19,202 nucleotides of DNA from Gaiellasilicea sp035525905 (GCA_035525905.1 DATLDK010000037.1:1-19202); one strand, 5' to 3'. Shown: positions 1 through 6,938, counted from the first letter of the stretch. Notes: a model not told the origin generated them from the sequence alone. A program made the numbers and translations.

Positions 1-303
1 CACGTCAAGGACTCGAAGAAGCGGCTCGACGGACGCCGTTCGATCCTCGCCTCGCATCTCAACTTCAGCGAGGAGGCACGCGGGTGGGACTTCGTCTCCC
101 CCGGTCACGGCGACGTCGACTTCGGGGAGCTCTTCCGCGCGCTGAACCGGATCGGGTACCAGGGCCCGCTCTCGATCGAGTGGGAGGACAGCGGCATGGA
201 CCGCGACTGGGGCGCGCGTGAGGCGCTCGCCTTCGTCCGCAGAACGGACTTTTCACCTTCCGAGATCGCGTTCGACGCAGCCATGCAGAAGCCGGGGTCG
301 TAA
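1..303 (+). CDS. Sugar phosphate isomerase/epimerase, C-terminal part (5' end outside window)
   Basis: The frame is open from base 1 and ends at TAA 301-303, giving the last 100 residues. It begins with HVKD, then has PGHGDVDF near residue 38 and LSIEWED near residue 56. In AP-endonuclease-2-type TIM barrels (xylose isomerase-like fold) these late strands supply metal-binding His, Asp and Glu residues, here the H of HVKD, the H of GHGDVD and the E of IEWED. The tail after the last strand is typical of the family. Such enzymes isomerise or epimerise sugars or inositol derivatives in the cytosol and often sit beside Gfo/Idh oxidoreductases, which would lie upstream of this window. The substrate cannot be told from this fragment. 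Confidence 0.85.
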   Translation, partial: HVKDSKKRLDGRRSILASHLNFSEEARGWDFVSPGHGDVDFGELFRALNRIGYQGPLSIEWEDSGMDRDWGAREALAFVRRTDFSPSEIAFDAAMQKPGS

Positions 304-550
304 GCAACAGAGCAGGGCGCTGTCCTCCTGCAGCACGAGGGATCACTGTCGGCGGCGAAGGGCTCGGGAATCGAGACCCGGTCGTCTGTGCCGGCCCGCG
401 GGCCGTTTAAGGGCTTTGGCGGAGACACATGACTGAGGGGGTTGCGTGTCTGCTCTTCGTCGCGGTGCAGCGGGTGCAACGAGGGTCGCAGCAGTCCTCT
501 CGGCGCGCTGCCGCGTCGACGCCTGAAGAAAAAATGACGGAAGGAGAAGC
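304..550. other. Intergenic region, 247 bp
   Basis: No convincing gene is seen on either strand. A 14-bp perfect palindrome (cggcccgcgggccg, 392-405) followed by TTT could fold as a short 5-bp hairpin and may end transcription of the upstream gene, but this is weak. The 3' part must hold the promoter of the DUF892 gene, since that gene has a clear ribosome binding site and so a 5' leader. I could not pick out a convincing -10/-35 pair. Confidence 0.4.
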
Positions 551-1042
551 ATGGGGTCGAGTCAGAACCAGTTGGTGAAGCACATCGACGAGGCGATTGC
601 GATGGAGGAGAACGTCAAGCGGATGCTCGACGGCATGATCGAGACCACCGACGATCCAGGCGTGATCGACCTGCTCGAGCATCACAAGCTCGAGACGGAG
701 GAGCAGTCGCAACGACTGCGACGGCGCCTCGACGCACATGGCGCCTCCCCGTCGATGGTGCGCGAGGCCACGGGCATTCTCGGCGCGCTTGCGAAGCTGC
801 CCCTGGACATGGCTCGCGGCGAAAAAGCCGGGCGAAACGCGCGGGACGGCTACGCGACGGAGCACATGGAGATCGCCGCCTACCAGCTACTGGAGCGGGT
901 CGCGACGCGTGCGGGCGATGAGGAGACCGCCGAAGTAGCTCGGCTGAACCGTGCCGAGGAGGAGGCGATGGCACGCAAGCTGGACGAGCACTGGGATCTC
1001 TTCGCCGACCAATCCCTGCGCGAGGAGGGCGTCACGGCCTAA
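551..1042 (+). CDS. DUF892 (YciE/YciF-type) ferritin-like protein
   Basis: A 163-residue, mostly helical, highly charged protein. The spacing of acidic and His residues fits a four-helix ferritin-like bundle: E19 in AMEEN, E43-H44 in LLEHHKLE, E104-H105-E107 in ATEHMEIAAY, and E136-E138 followed by H147. The helix pattern fits the YciE/YciF (DUF892) family, cytosolic proteins of about 160 residues that bind a di-metal centre and are tied to stress responses. The ATG at 551 follows GGAAGGAGAAGC, a strong Shine-Dalgarno at good spacing, which fixes the start. It stands alone, with a hairpin terminator 10 nt after the stop. Enzymatic activity is unknown for the family. Confidence 0.8.
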   Translation: MGSSQNQLVKHIDEAIAMEENVKRMLDGMIETTDDPGVIDLLEHHKLETEEQSQRLRRRLDAHGASPSMVREATGILGALAKLPLDMARGEKAGRNARDGYATEHMEIAAYQLLERVATRAGDEETAEVARLNRAEEEAMARKLDEHWDLFADQSLREEGVTA

Positions 1043-1051
1043 GTCGGTCTG

Positions 1052-1077
1052 GGGCCGGGACGGCATCGTCCCGGCCC
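1052..1077 (+). terminator. Hairpin terminator of the DUF892 gene
   Basis: A perfect 11-bp stem (gggccgggacg / cgtcccggccc) with a GCAT loop begins 9 nt after the stop codon at 1040-1042. No T-tract follows, so this is the GC-hairpin type often seen in actinobacteria. Confidence 0.7.
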
Positions 1078-1277
1078 TCGGCACCGCCGGCGGGCTTCGC
1101 AGGCCACAAGGGGCGCGCCCCGAGAAGGTGCGGTCCTCCTCGAACACGATCGGACCCGTTGAGTCGCCCGGGAGAGGGGCTTGGGCGGCTCGGGCGGCAC
1201 GGTCGCTGGGCGCGCCCCGCCTGCACTTTCGCCCGCAACCCAGCGACCCCCTTCCTACGGATCCGCATTCGACCGTG
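1078..1277. other. Convergent intergenic region
   Basis: Between the DUF892 terminator and the 3' end of the phosphoesterase gene. It contains a 12-bp palindrome (ggggcgcgcccc, 1110-1121) and G/C-rich sequence. Open frames here lack plausible starts and resemble no protein family; they look like by-products of base composition. Confidence 0.4.
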
Positions 1278-1766
1278 TCAGAGGCTGATCAGTCGAGGCG
1301 TGAGCTCGCCGTTCTCGATCCGAAGCTCCAGCATCGTGTGGGCGGGAGAGCGGCGGCGCTCGGTCGGACTCCCGGGATTGAGCATCCAGACTCCCTGGTG
1401 CAACTCCACCTGAGGCACGTGCGAGTGCCCATATAGGACAGCCGCGCAGCCGGGGAAGCGACCGCGGAGACGCTCCTCCCGGCCTTGGCGCGGTCCTCCG
1501 TCGTGGGTCATGCCCAGCCGCAGCCCGTCCGCGTCATCCACCACCAGGAACGCCGGTAGACGAGCGCGCAGGTCGGGGGCGTCGGCGTTTCCGTGCACAG
1601 CCCGAACGGGTGGACCGAGCGCGCAGAGCGCCTCGTAGGCCGCGAGCGAGGAGTGGTCGCCAGTGTGCAGGATCAGCTCAGCCGCGCGCAGACGGTCGAC
1701 GCACTCCGGCGGCAGGGTTCGACGCCCGCGCGGGAGGTGCGTGTCCCCCAGCACGGCGACGATCAT
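1278..1766 (-). CDS. YfcE/MJ0936-type metallophosphoesterase
   Basis: A 162-residue calcineurin-like phosphoesterase. Metal-binding motifs appear in the family order: GDTH at residues 7-10 (D-x-H), GD near residue 36 in HTGDHSS, GNAD near 61, TH near 87, and GHSHVPQ near 113. Short proteins of this kind are cytosolic phosphodiesterases active on model substrates, with unknown natural substrates. The frame is open for 25 more codons upstream, but the ATG at 1764-1766 is chosen because the fold starts directly with MIVAVLGDTH and a GGGAG ribosome binding site lies just before it. It is divergent from the FRG-domain gene with 80 bp between them. A perfect 8-bp inverted repeat lies immediately upstream of its start. 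Confidence 0.87.
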   Translation of the reverse strand: MIVAVLGDTHLPRGRRTLPPECVDRLRAAELILHTGDHSSLAAYEALCALGPPVRAVHGNADAPDLRARLPAFLVVDDADGLRLGMTHDGGPRQGREERLRGRFPGCAAVLYGHSHVPQVELHQGVWMLNPGSPTERRRSPAHTMLELRIENGELTPRLISL

Positions 1767-1789
1767 CTTCCAGCTCCCGCGGCTGGAAG
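1767..1789 (-). promoter_or_regulatory. Inverted repeat at the 5' end of the phosphoesterase gene
   Basis: CTTCCAGC (1767-1774) and GCTGGAAG (1782-1789) are perfect 8-bp arms around a 7-nt spacer, ending one base before the start codon. On the minus-strand transcript the GGGAG ribosome binding site lies at the loop edge, so a hairpin could limit access to it. It could equally be a protein-binding dyad. Function is inferred from position only. Confidence 0.35.
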
Positions 1790-1846
1790 CGATCGGCAAC
1801 CGGACGCAGCGTGTAGCGGGCGGTCGCGCGCGGCAAAACATCGGGT

Positions 1847-2635
1847 ATGGAGGAAATCCGCGCCGAGACCTGGTCGCAGCTGCACGAGCTGCTGTACGAA
1901 GACTCGTGGCACGAGAAGCTGCGCCGCTTTCGCTCTGATCGTGTCTTTCGCGGCCAGCAGGACGCCGCGCGAGACCTCCGGACCAGCCTCGCCCGGATCG
2001 GCGGCGACTACGCCGACCTCGAGCGGCATCTGCTCAGGAACTTCCGCAAGTACGCCCATCGCGATACGCGGAACGAGAACTTCTGGGACTGGCTCGCTGT
2101 CGCGAAGCACCACGGCCTGCCGACGCGTGTGCTCGACTGGACGCACTCTCCTTTCGTCGCACTCCATTTCGCGACCGCCACGCCCGAGTTGTTCGGCGTC
2201 GACGGCGTCGTGTGGACACTCGACTACGTGCGTGCTGCGGAGCATCTGCCGGAACAGTTGCGAACTCTGCTCGCCGATGAGGGCTCCAACTCTTTCACCA
2301 CCGAGATGCTCGCTCAGTTTGCCGCCTCGCTGGAGGAACTCGACGCCCTCGCGCGAGACGAGGATTTCGTGCTCTTCCTCGAGCCTCCGTCGCTCGACGA
2401 CCGGATCGTCAACCAGTTCGCCCTCTTCTCGCTCATGTCGAGCGCCGCAGCCGATCTTCATGCATGGCTGGAGGGCCATTCCGAGCTGGTCCGCCGCATC
2501 GTGGTGCCGGCCGAGCTGAAATGGGAAGTCCGGGACAAGCTCGACCAGGCCAACGTCACCGAACGCGTCCTCTTCCCCGGCCTCGATGGCATCGCGCTCT
2601 GGCTGCGGCGGCAGTATTCGCAGCGCGCGACGTAG
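1847..2635 (+). CDS. FRG-domain-containing protein
   Basis: A 262-residue soluble protein with the hallmarks of the FRG domain (named for its Phe-Arg-Gly motif): VFRGQ at residues 33-37, a Ser-Leu-Ala-Arg stretch at 47-50, W82 leading into HHGLPTRVLDWT at 88-99, and SPFVALHFA at 101-109. The domain fills the N-terminal half to two-thirds. The rest is an acidic helical region with no motif I recognise. FRG proteins are widespread but their biochemical role is not established, and some appear in phage-defence or mobile contexts. Nothing here indicates a defence island. The ATG at 1847 gives a compact N-terminus; no clear ribosome binding site or TANNNT box precedes it, so the start is moderately certain. 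Confidence 0.85.
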   Translation: MEEIRAETWSQLHELLYEDSWHEKLRRFRSDRVFRGQQDAARDLRTSLARIGGDYADLERHLLRNFRKYAHRDTRNENFWDWLAVAKHHGLPTRVLDWTHSPFVALHFATATPELFGVDGVVWTLDYVRAAEHLPEQLRTLLADEGSNSFTTEMLAQFAASLEELDALARDEDFVLFLEPPSLDDRIVNQFALFSLMSSAAADLHAWLEGHSELVRRIVVPAELKWEVRDKLDQANVTERVLFPGLDGIALWLRRQYSQRAT

Positions 2636-2645
2636 CTACCGGTCG

Positions 2646-2664
2646 CATACCCCATAGGGGTATG
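2646..2664. promoter_or_regulatory. CsoR/RcnR-type operator palindrome
   Basis: CATACCCC-ATA-GGGGTATG is a perfect 19-bp palindrome (8-bp arms, 3-nt centre). It matches the TACCCC...GGGGTA pattern of DNA sites for CsoR-family metal sensors, which repress copper, nickel or related efflux genes until metal binds. Its right end overlaps the TATGAT -10 box at 2661-2666 that best explains expression of the DUF4396 gene, so a bound repressor would block RNA polymerase. No csoR-like gene is in this window. Confidence 0.7.
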
Positions 2665-2666
2665 AT
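2661..2666 (+). promoter_or_regulatory. -10 box of a leaderless promoter (DUF4396 gene)
   Basis: TATGAT, close to the TATAAT consensus, lies 7 nt before ATG 2674. Transcription starting at or next to that ATG would give a leaderless mRNA. The box overlaps the CsoR-type palindrome. Confidence 0.55.
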
Positions 2667-2673
2667 GCTCGGC

Positions 2674-3114
2674 ATGAGTGTAAATCGGCTTGCTTTCAGC
2701 GCCACGGCACACTGCCTGACGGGGTGTGCCATTGGAGAGGTGCTCGGACTGGTCGTCGGCACCGCACTCGGGTGGGGCAACGCAGCCACGATCGCGCTGT
2801 CCATCGGGCTGGCGTTCTTCTTCGGCTACGCGCTGACGATGCTGCCGTTACGGCAGGGCGGGCTCACACTCACGGCAGCCGCGCCCCTTGCGCTCGCCTC
2901 CGACACGCTCTCGATCACCGTGATGGAGATCGTCGACAACGCGATCCTGCTCGTCATACCCGGCGCGATGGAAGCAGGGCTGACGAGCCCGCTCTTCTGG
3001 GGCAGCCTCGTCGTCGCGCTCCTGATCGCGGGCGTCTTCGCGTTTCCGGTGAACCGCTGGCTGATTGCCCGCGGCAAGGGCCATGCGGTCCTGCACGCCC
3101 ATCACAGCCACTGA
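2674..3114 (+). CDS. DUF4396 membrane protein, probably metal-linked
   Basis: A 146-residue membrane protein with the DUF4396 pattern: AHCLTGCAIGEV at residues 12-23 (H13, C14, C18, E22), a helix at about 25-56, SDTLSITVMEIVDNA at 76-90 carrying acidic residues in or near the membrane, a helix at about 108-125, and PVNRWLIARGKGHAVLHAHHSH at the C-terminus with a His-rich tail (H137, H141, H143, H144, H146). I recall DUF4396 genes occurring near copper-handling genes, which fits the upstream operator, but no transport activity is established. ATGs at 2662 and 2665 are in frame but lie on the operator/-10 region. The ATG at 2674 sits 7 nt after TATGAT and begins MSVNRLAFSATAHC, so it is preferred. 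The stop lies 15 nt from the tRNA-Ala gene on the other strand. Confidence 0.8.
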   Translation: MSVNRLAFSATAHCLTGCAIGEVLGLVVGTALGWGNAATIALSIGLAFFFGYALTMLPLRQGGLTLTAAAPLALASDTLSITVMEIVDNAILLVIPGAMEAGLTSPLFWGSLVVALLIAGVFAFPVNRWLIARGKGHAVLHAHHSH

Positions 3115-3129
3115 CGGTTAGCTCGAGGA

Positions 3130-3202
3130 TGGAGCTAGGCGGGCTCGAACCGCCGACCTCCTGATTGCGAACCAGGCGCTCTCCCAGCTGAGCTATAGCC
3201 CC
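3130..3202 (-). tRNA. tRNA-Ala (anticodon CGC)
   Basis: Read on the minus strand, a complete 73-nt cloverleaf is present. Acceptor GGGGCTA pairs with TAGCTCC and includes the G3:U70 wobble that marks tRNA-Ala. The D-arm is GCTC...GAGC, the anticodon stem CCTGG/TCAGG has loop TTCGCAA (anticodon CGC, reading GCG), the variable loop is AGGTC, and the T-arm is GGCGG-TTCGAGC-CCGCC. Discriminator A73 is at 3130. The CCA end is not encoded. Its first 10 nt overlap the 3' end of the MFS gene on the same strand. Confidence 0.97.
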
Positions 3203-4467
3203 TCGGCGGTGGATTGTAGCGAGCCTCTGCCTGCCGGGTGGAGCGATTCGAGGCGGTCGATCCGGGCCATTTGGCCGAACAAACGCGGCCAGAGGAGGGC
3301 CGCCGCGATCGTCAGGCAGCCGCCGACGACGACAGCCGGGACGGCGCCAACGAGAGCAGCCGCCGCGCCGGATTCGAAGGCGCCCAGCTCATTCGAGGCG
3401 CTGATGAAGACCATTTCGACGGCGTTGACCCGGCCGCGCAGCGCGTCGGGCGTCGCCAGCGCGGTGATCATCGAGCGGATGTTCATGCTGATCATGTCCG
3501 CAAAGCCGCTGACCGCCAGCGCAGCGAACGAGAGCGCGAACGAGTGGGAGAGCCCGAACACGACCATGCTCCCGCCGAAGACGCCGACGACGACGAGCAG
3601 CTTGCGGCCTGCCATCCCGCGGAGCGGTCGCCGCGTAAGCATGATCCCCGCGAAGAGCGCTCCGACAGCGGGAGCGCTCCGCAGCACACCGAGCCCGATC
3701 GGGCCGACGTCGAGGATGTCGCGGGCGAAGAGCGGCAGGAGCGCCACGGCACCGCCGAAGAGGACGGCGACGAGGTCGAGCGAGATCGCGCCCAGCAACA
3801 CCGGTGTGCTGCGCACGAACCGGAGCCCGGCGAGCAGCGATGCCACCCGCGTGCCGAGGACCGCCGCCGGTGCGCGTTCGACTGCCCGCGGCCCGATCGT
3901 CACGGCGACCGCCGCTGCCACGAGCATCAGGCCGGCGCCGGCGCCGTACGCTGCCTCCGGCCGGATCGCGAAGAGCAGCCCCCCGATCGCAGGCCCGGTG
4001 ACGACGCTCGCCTGGGAGACCGTGGAGCGGAGTGCGAGCGCCCGTGTGAGCAGCTCCAGCGGCACGAGGCTGGGCCACATCGAGCGGATGGCCGGATTCC
4101 CTACCGCGGCCGACGTGCCGCTCGCAAATGCGAGCGCGAGAAACTGGTAGAGCGACCCGGCGCCGTTCAGGCTCACGAGCAGGAGCAGCGCGGTGATCGC
4201 CGCGTCGGCGAGGAGCGATCCGATCAGAACGAGCTTGCGCGGCAGCCGGTCGGCGATCGCACCGGCGGGAAGGGCGAAGAGAAGCAGCGGGAGGAACTCG
4301 GCTAGCCCGACGAGACCCAGGTGGAACGGGTTCCGCGAGATGTCGTACACCTGCCAACCGATCGCCACGAAGACCATCTCGCGTCCGAACCCGAACGCGG
4401 CGGAGGTCATCAGCAGCCGCGCGTAGTCGCGCTCGCGCAAGACCGGCGGTAGTCGACGCCTCCCCAT
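3193..4467 (-). CDS. MFS exporter, EntS-like (MFS_3 family)
   Basis: A 424-residue polytopic membrane protein with about 12 hydrophobic segments. After the first two helices it carries the MFS loop signature GAIADRLPRKLVL at residues 69-81 (family pattern G-x3-D-R-x2-R-K), and a related loop around residues 278-290 (TRRPLRGMAGRKLL). Features such as GNPAIRSMWPSLVP and SMITALATPDALRGRVNA are typical of the EntS/MFS_3 group that exports siderophores or other small compounds. The substrate is unknown. The ATG at 4467 lacks a ribosome binding site; a TACCCT box lies 9 nt upstream. The 3' end runs into the tRNA-Ala gene: the TAG stop at 3193-3195 lies inside the tRNA, so a long transcript would need processing to release it. 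It is divergent from the dehydrogenase pair across only 31 bp. Confidence 0.88.
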   Translation of the reverse strand: MGRRRLPPVLRERDYARLLMTSAAFGFGREMVFVAIGWQVYDISRNPFHLGLVGLAEFLPLLLFALPAGAIADRLPRKLVLIGSLLADAAITALLLLVSLNGAGSLYQFLALAFASGTSAAVGNPAIRSMWPSLVPLELLTRALALRSTVSQASVVTGPAIGGLLFAIRPEAAYGAGAGLMLVAAAVAVTIGPRAVERAPAAVLGTRVASLLAGLRFVRSTPVLLGAISLDLVAVLFGGAVALLPLFARDILDVGPIGLGVLRSAPAVGALFAGIMLTRRPLRGMAGRKLLVVVGVFGGSMVVFGLSHSFALSFAALAVSGFADMISMNIRSMITALATPDALRGRVNAVEMVFISASNELGAFESGAAAALVGAVPAVVVGGCLTIAAALLWPRLFGQMARIDRLESLHPAGRGSLQSTAEGL

Positions 4468-4486
4468 CGGACGGCGAGGGTATCCC

Positions 4487-4492
4487 TACGAT
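4487..4492 (+). promoter_or_regulatory. -10 box of a leaderless promoter (first dehydrogenase)
   Basis: TACGAT followed by 6 nt and GTG 4499. There is no ribosome binding site before this GTG. The same 31-bp gap carries TACCCT on the other strand (4482-4477), 9 nt before the MFS start, so the two promoters would lie back to back. Confidence 0.5.
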
Positions 4493-4498
4493 GCGGCC

Positions 4499-5326
4499 GT
4501 GCGCGCAGTCGTCCTCGACGGAGCTGGACAGCCGACGCTCGCCGAGGTCCCCTCCCCCGCCGATCCGATGCGCGTGGTGGCGGTCGGCCTCTGCGGCTCG
4601 GACGTCGAGAAGGTCGGCCGCGCGGCCCCGGGCACGGTGCTGGGGCACGAGGTAGTGGCGCGCAGGGCGGACGGGACCCGCATCGCGCTGCTGCACCATC
4701 TGCCCTGCGGGGCCTGCGGGCGCTGCCTCGCGGGGCACGAGTCGACCTGCGACAGGTTCTCCGAGCCGACGATCGTGCCGGGCGGGTTCGCCGAGCAGGT
4801 GTCCGCGACCGGGGGCGTCGAGCTTCCGGACGAGATCGACGACGCGACCGGTACCTACGTCGAGCCGCTGGCCTGTGTCCTCCGCGGGGCCGAGCGCGTG
4901 CCGCGGGGGAGAGTGCTCGTAGTCGGCCAGGGCTTCGTCGGCCGGCTGTTCTCCGAAGTCCTGCGCCGGCGGGAAGACGAGGTGTTCGCGGTCGATGCGA
5001 ATCCGGAGCGCGCAGGCCGCGCGCCCGACGGCCCAGTCGATGCGGCGGTTCTGTGTGCGCCCGCCGCACCGCTCGATGGCGTCGCGCCCGGCGGGACCGT
5101 CCTCGTCTTCGCGGGCGCCGGCCCGATCGACCTCGAGGACGTCTACCGGCGCGAGCTGACGCTGACGGGCTCGCGCTCCGCGACGCCCCGGCACATGGAG
5201 AGGGCAGCAGCGCTCCTTCCTGAGCTGGACCTCCCGGTCCCCGTCGTGCTCCCGCTCACCCGGTTTGCGGAAGGGCTCGATCTCTACCGCTCGGGGCGCG
5301 CGCTCAAGGTCGTGTTCACGCCGTGA
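4499..5326 (+). CDS. Zinc-dependent medium-chain (alcohol/sorbitol-type) dehydrogenase, short form
   Basis: A 275-residue MDR-superfamily dehydrogenase. Catalytic zinc ligands are visible as C32 (GLCGSD), H50-E51 (GHE) and E122 (EPLA). The structural zinc loop is intact as C70-x2-C73-x2-C76-x7-C84. The nucleotide-binding motif GQGFVG is at 143-148, and D166 at the end of the second strand (AVDAN) suggests NAD over NADP. It is clearly shorter than the usual 340-350 residues, because the Rossmann half is compact. Its family oxidises secondary alcohols or sugar alcohols in the cytosol. Start GTG 4499 follows a leaderless-type TACGAT box. The stop overlaps the GTG of the next dehydrogenase (GTGA, 5323-5326), implying coupled translation and possibly a joint complex. 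Confidence 0.87.
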   Translation: MRAVVLDGAGQPTLAEVPSPADPMRVVAVGLCGSDVEKVGRAAPGTVLGHEVVARRADGTRIALLHHLPCGACGRCLAGHESTCDRFSEPTIVPGGFAEQVSATGGVELPDEIDDATGTYVEPLACVLRGAERVPRGRVLVVGQGFVGRLFSEVLRRREDEVFAVDANPERAGRAPDGPVDAAVLCAPAAPLDGVAPGGTVLVFAGAGPIDLEDVYRRELTLTGSRSATPRHMERAAALLPELDLPVPVVLPLTRFAEGLDLYRSGRALKVVFTP

Positions 5327-6237
5327 GAGCGCTGCGGTTCTACGGCCCCGGAGACCTCAGGCTGGAGGACGTGCCCAGGCCCGAGCCCGGCCCCGGGGAC
5401 GTGCTCGTCCAGGTCGAGGTCGCCCTGACGGACGGCACCGACCTGAAGACGTTTCGCCGCGGCCATCCCGTGCTCGTCGGCGAGCTGCCGAGCCCGTTCG
5501 GGCACGAGTTCTGCGGCTTCGACGTGGCGACGGGGACGCGCGTCGTCGCCGCCAACTCGGCGGCCGGCGACCAGCGGGGCGAGCCGCTCGAGCTCCTGAA
5601 CGGCGCCTACGCCGAGTACGTGCTCGTGCCCGAGCGCATCGCCAGCGTCAACCTTCTACCCGTCCCAGCCGGCCTCGCGGCCCAGGAGGCGGCGATGGTC
5701 GAGCCGCTCGCATGCTGCCTCCGCGGCGTCGAGCGCGCGGGCGTCGTCGAGGGGGACCGCGTGGCGATACTCGGAGCCGGGCCGATCGGTCTCATGCTCT
5801 CCGCCTGCGTCGCGGACGCCGGCGGTGAGCCCGAAGTAGTCGGCGGCCGTCCCGAGCGGCGCGAGCTCGTCCCGGCGTTCGCCGGCGAGGTCGGCGACGG
5901 CGAGGGCGCGGACATCGTGATCGAGGCCGCCAGCACCGAGGAAGCCTGGCAGCGCGCGCTCGAGCTCGTGCGCCCCGGTGGCACCGTCCTCTATTTCGGC
6001 GGCCGCGAGTCCGGTGCCGTTCTCCGCGCCGACGCCTATCGGCTGCACTACGAGGAGCTGACTCTGCGCGGCGCCTTCCACCACGCGCCGCGGCACGTGC
6101 GCGCGGCGCTCGTCTTCCTCGCCAGCGGCGCGTTTCCGTGGACACGGTTGGTGACGCACCGCGTTGGCCTCGAGGGCGTCGCTGCCCTCCTCGCCGACCC
6201 GCCTTCCGATTACTTGAAGGCTGCCGTCATTCCCTAG
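5323..6237 (+). CDS. Medium-chain dehydrogenase lacking usual zinc ligands
   Basis: A 304-residue MDR protein, paralogous to its upstream neighbour. H61-E62 (GHE) and E127 (EPLA) are kept and the dinucleotide motif GAGPIG is at 151-156. However, the residue normally occupied by the first catalytic zinc Cys is Asp (D37 in LTDGTD), and the four-Cys structural zinc loop is absent: residues 78-92 hold ANSAAGDQRGEPLEL in its place. It may use an altered metal site, act as a zinc-free reductase, or be a non-catalytic partner of the first enzyme. The GTG start at 5323 overlaps the upstream stop by 4 nt. Its TAG stop overlaps the stop of nucS on the other strand (CTAG, 6234-6237), so the two genes converge with no spacer. 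Confidence 0.85.
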   Translation: MRALRFYGPGDLRLEDVPRPEPGPGDVLVQVEVALTDGTDLKTFRRGHPVLVGELPSPFGHEFCGFDVATGTRVVAANSAAGDQRGEPLELLNGAYAEYVLVPERIASVNLLPVPAGLAAQEAAMVEPLACCLRGVERAGVVEGDRVAILGAGPIGLMLSACVADAGGEPEVVGGRPERRELVPAFAGEVGDGEGADIVIEAASTEEAWQRALELVRPGGTVLYFGGRESGAVLRADAYRLHYEELTLRGAFHHAPRHVRAALVFLASGAFPWTRLVTHRVGLEGVAALLADPPSDYLKAAVIP

Positions 6238-6905
6238 CCGAACAGCGTCAGCTCGGGCTCGCGCTCGCCGCGCAGCACCGCCAGATCGACCTCCACGCAG
6301 CGAATCCCGCGCGACTCGGCCAGCGTGACCGCTTGCGGCTTGAAGCTCTGCGCCGCGAGGACGCCGCGGCAGCGCTGCTTGGCCGGATCGGCGCGGATGA
6401 AGCCCAGGTAGCGCGTGAGCTGCTCGACCGCTTCGATCGTGCCGACGCGCTTGATCTCGACTGCGACCCAGCCGTCGTCGCAGTCCCGGCACATCAAGTC
6501 GACCGGCCCGATTTCGGTCATCCACTCGCGGCGGTCGAGCCGAAGCTCCTCTTCGAGGCACTCGGGACGGCCGGCGAGCGCCTCCTGCAAGTGCTTCTCG
6601 ACGCCGTCCTTCTCGAGCCCTGCGACCTCGTCCAGCTCGTGCTCCTGATCGCTCAGGATCTCCGCAATCCGGATCTCGAGCCGGTCCTCGCTCCTCCCGG
6701 CCCGCTTGCGAACGACGATCAGCGCGTCGTCCTCCTCGATCACCGTCGGCGGGGTCATCCAATTGCTCGGCCGGTAGCCGCCGCTGTCTGCGTGGACGAG
6801 GACGGAGCCGTCGGCCTTGATCATCAGCAACCGGACCGCCTCCGGCAGAAACGCGTTCAGACGTCCGGAGTAGGTGACCTCGCAGCGGGCGACGAGCAGG
6901 CGCAT
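6234..6905 (-). CDS. nucS: Endonuclease NucS (EndoMS), non-canonical mismatch repair
   Basis: A 223-residue protein matching NucS along its length. The N-terminal DNA-binding/dimerisation domain begins MRLLVARCEVTYSGRL and includes VRLLMIKADGSVLVHAD and PSNWM. The C-terminal nuclease domain carries GPVDLMCRD (D136), VAVEIKR (E150, K152) and EQLTRYLGF (Q162), the D-E-x-K-type active site of RecB-like nucleases. The C-terminus LTLFG resembles the beta-clamp-binding tail of actinobacterial NucS. The enzyme cuts both strands at mismatches and takes the place of MutS/MutL in most actinobacteria. Start ATG 6905 lies 6 nt after TAGGTT, so it may have its own leaderless promoter besides being 33 nt downstream of the methyltransferase. 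Confidence 0.95.
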   Translation of the reverse strand: MRLLVARCEVTYSGRLNAFLPEAVRLLMIKADGSVLVHADSGGYRPSNWMTPPTVIEEDDALIVVRKRAGRSEDRLEIRIAEILSDQEHELDEVAGLEKDGVEKHLQEALAGRPECLEEELRLDRREWMTEIGPVDLMCRDCDDGWVAVEIKRVGTIEAVEQLTRYLGFIRADPAKQRCRGVLAAQSFKPQAVTLAESRGIRCVEVDLAVLRGEREPELTLFG

Positions 6906-6911
6906 CGCCGC

Positions 6912-6917
6912 AACCTA
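6912..6917 (-). promoter_or_regulatory. -10 box of a leaderless promoter (nucS)
   Basis: On the minus strand TAGGTT is followed by 6 nt and the nucS ATG. It would allow nucS transcription independent of the two upstream genes. Confidence 0.5.
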
Positions 6918-6938
6918 CTGTCCCTTTCGGACGGTCGC

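Noticed and set aside
3389..5194. A 601-codon open frame on the minus strand across the MFS exporter and first dehydrogenase
   Set aside because: It overlaps two clear genes in other frames, is Arg/Ala/Gly-rich without domain logic, and is the expected by-product of very high third-position GC.
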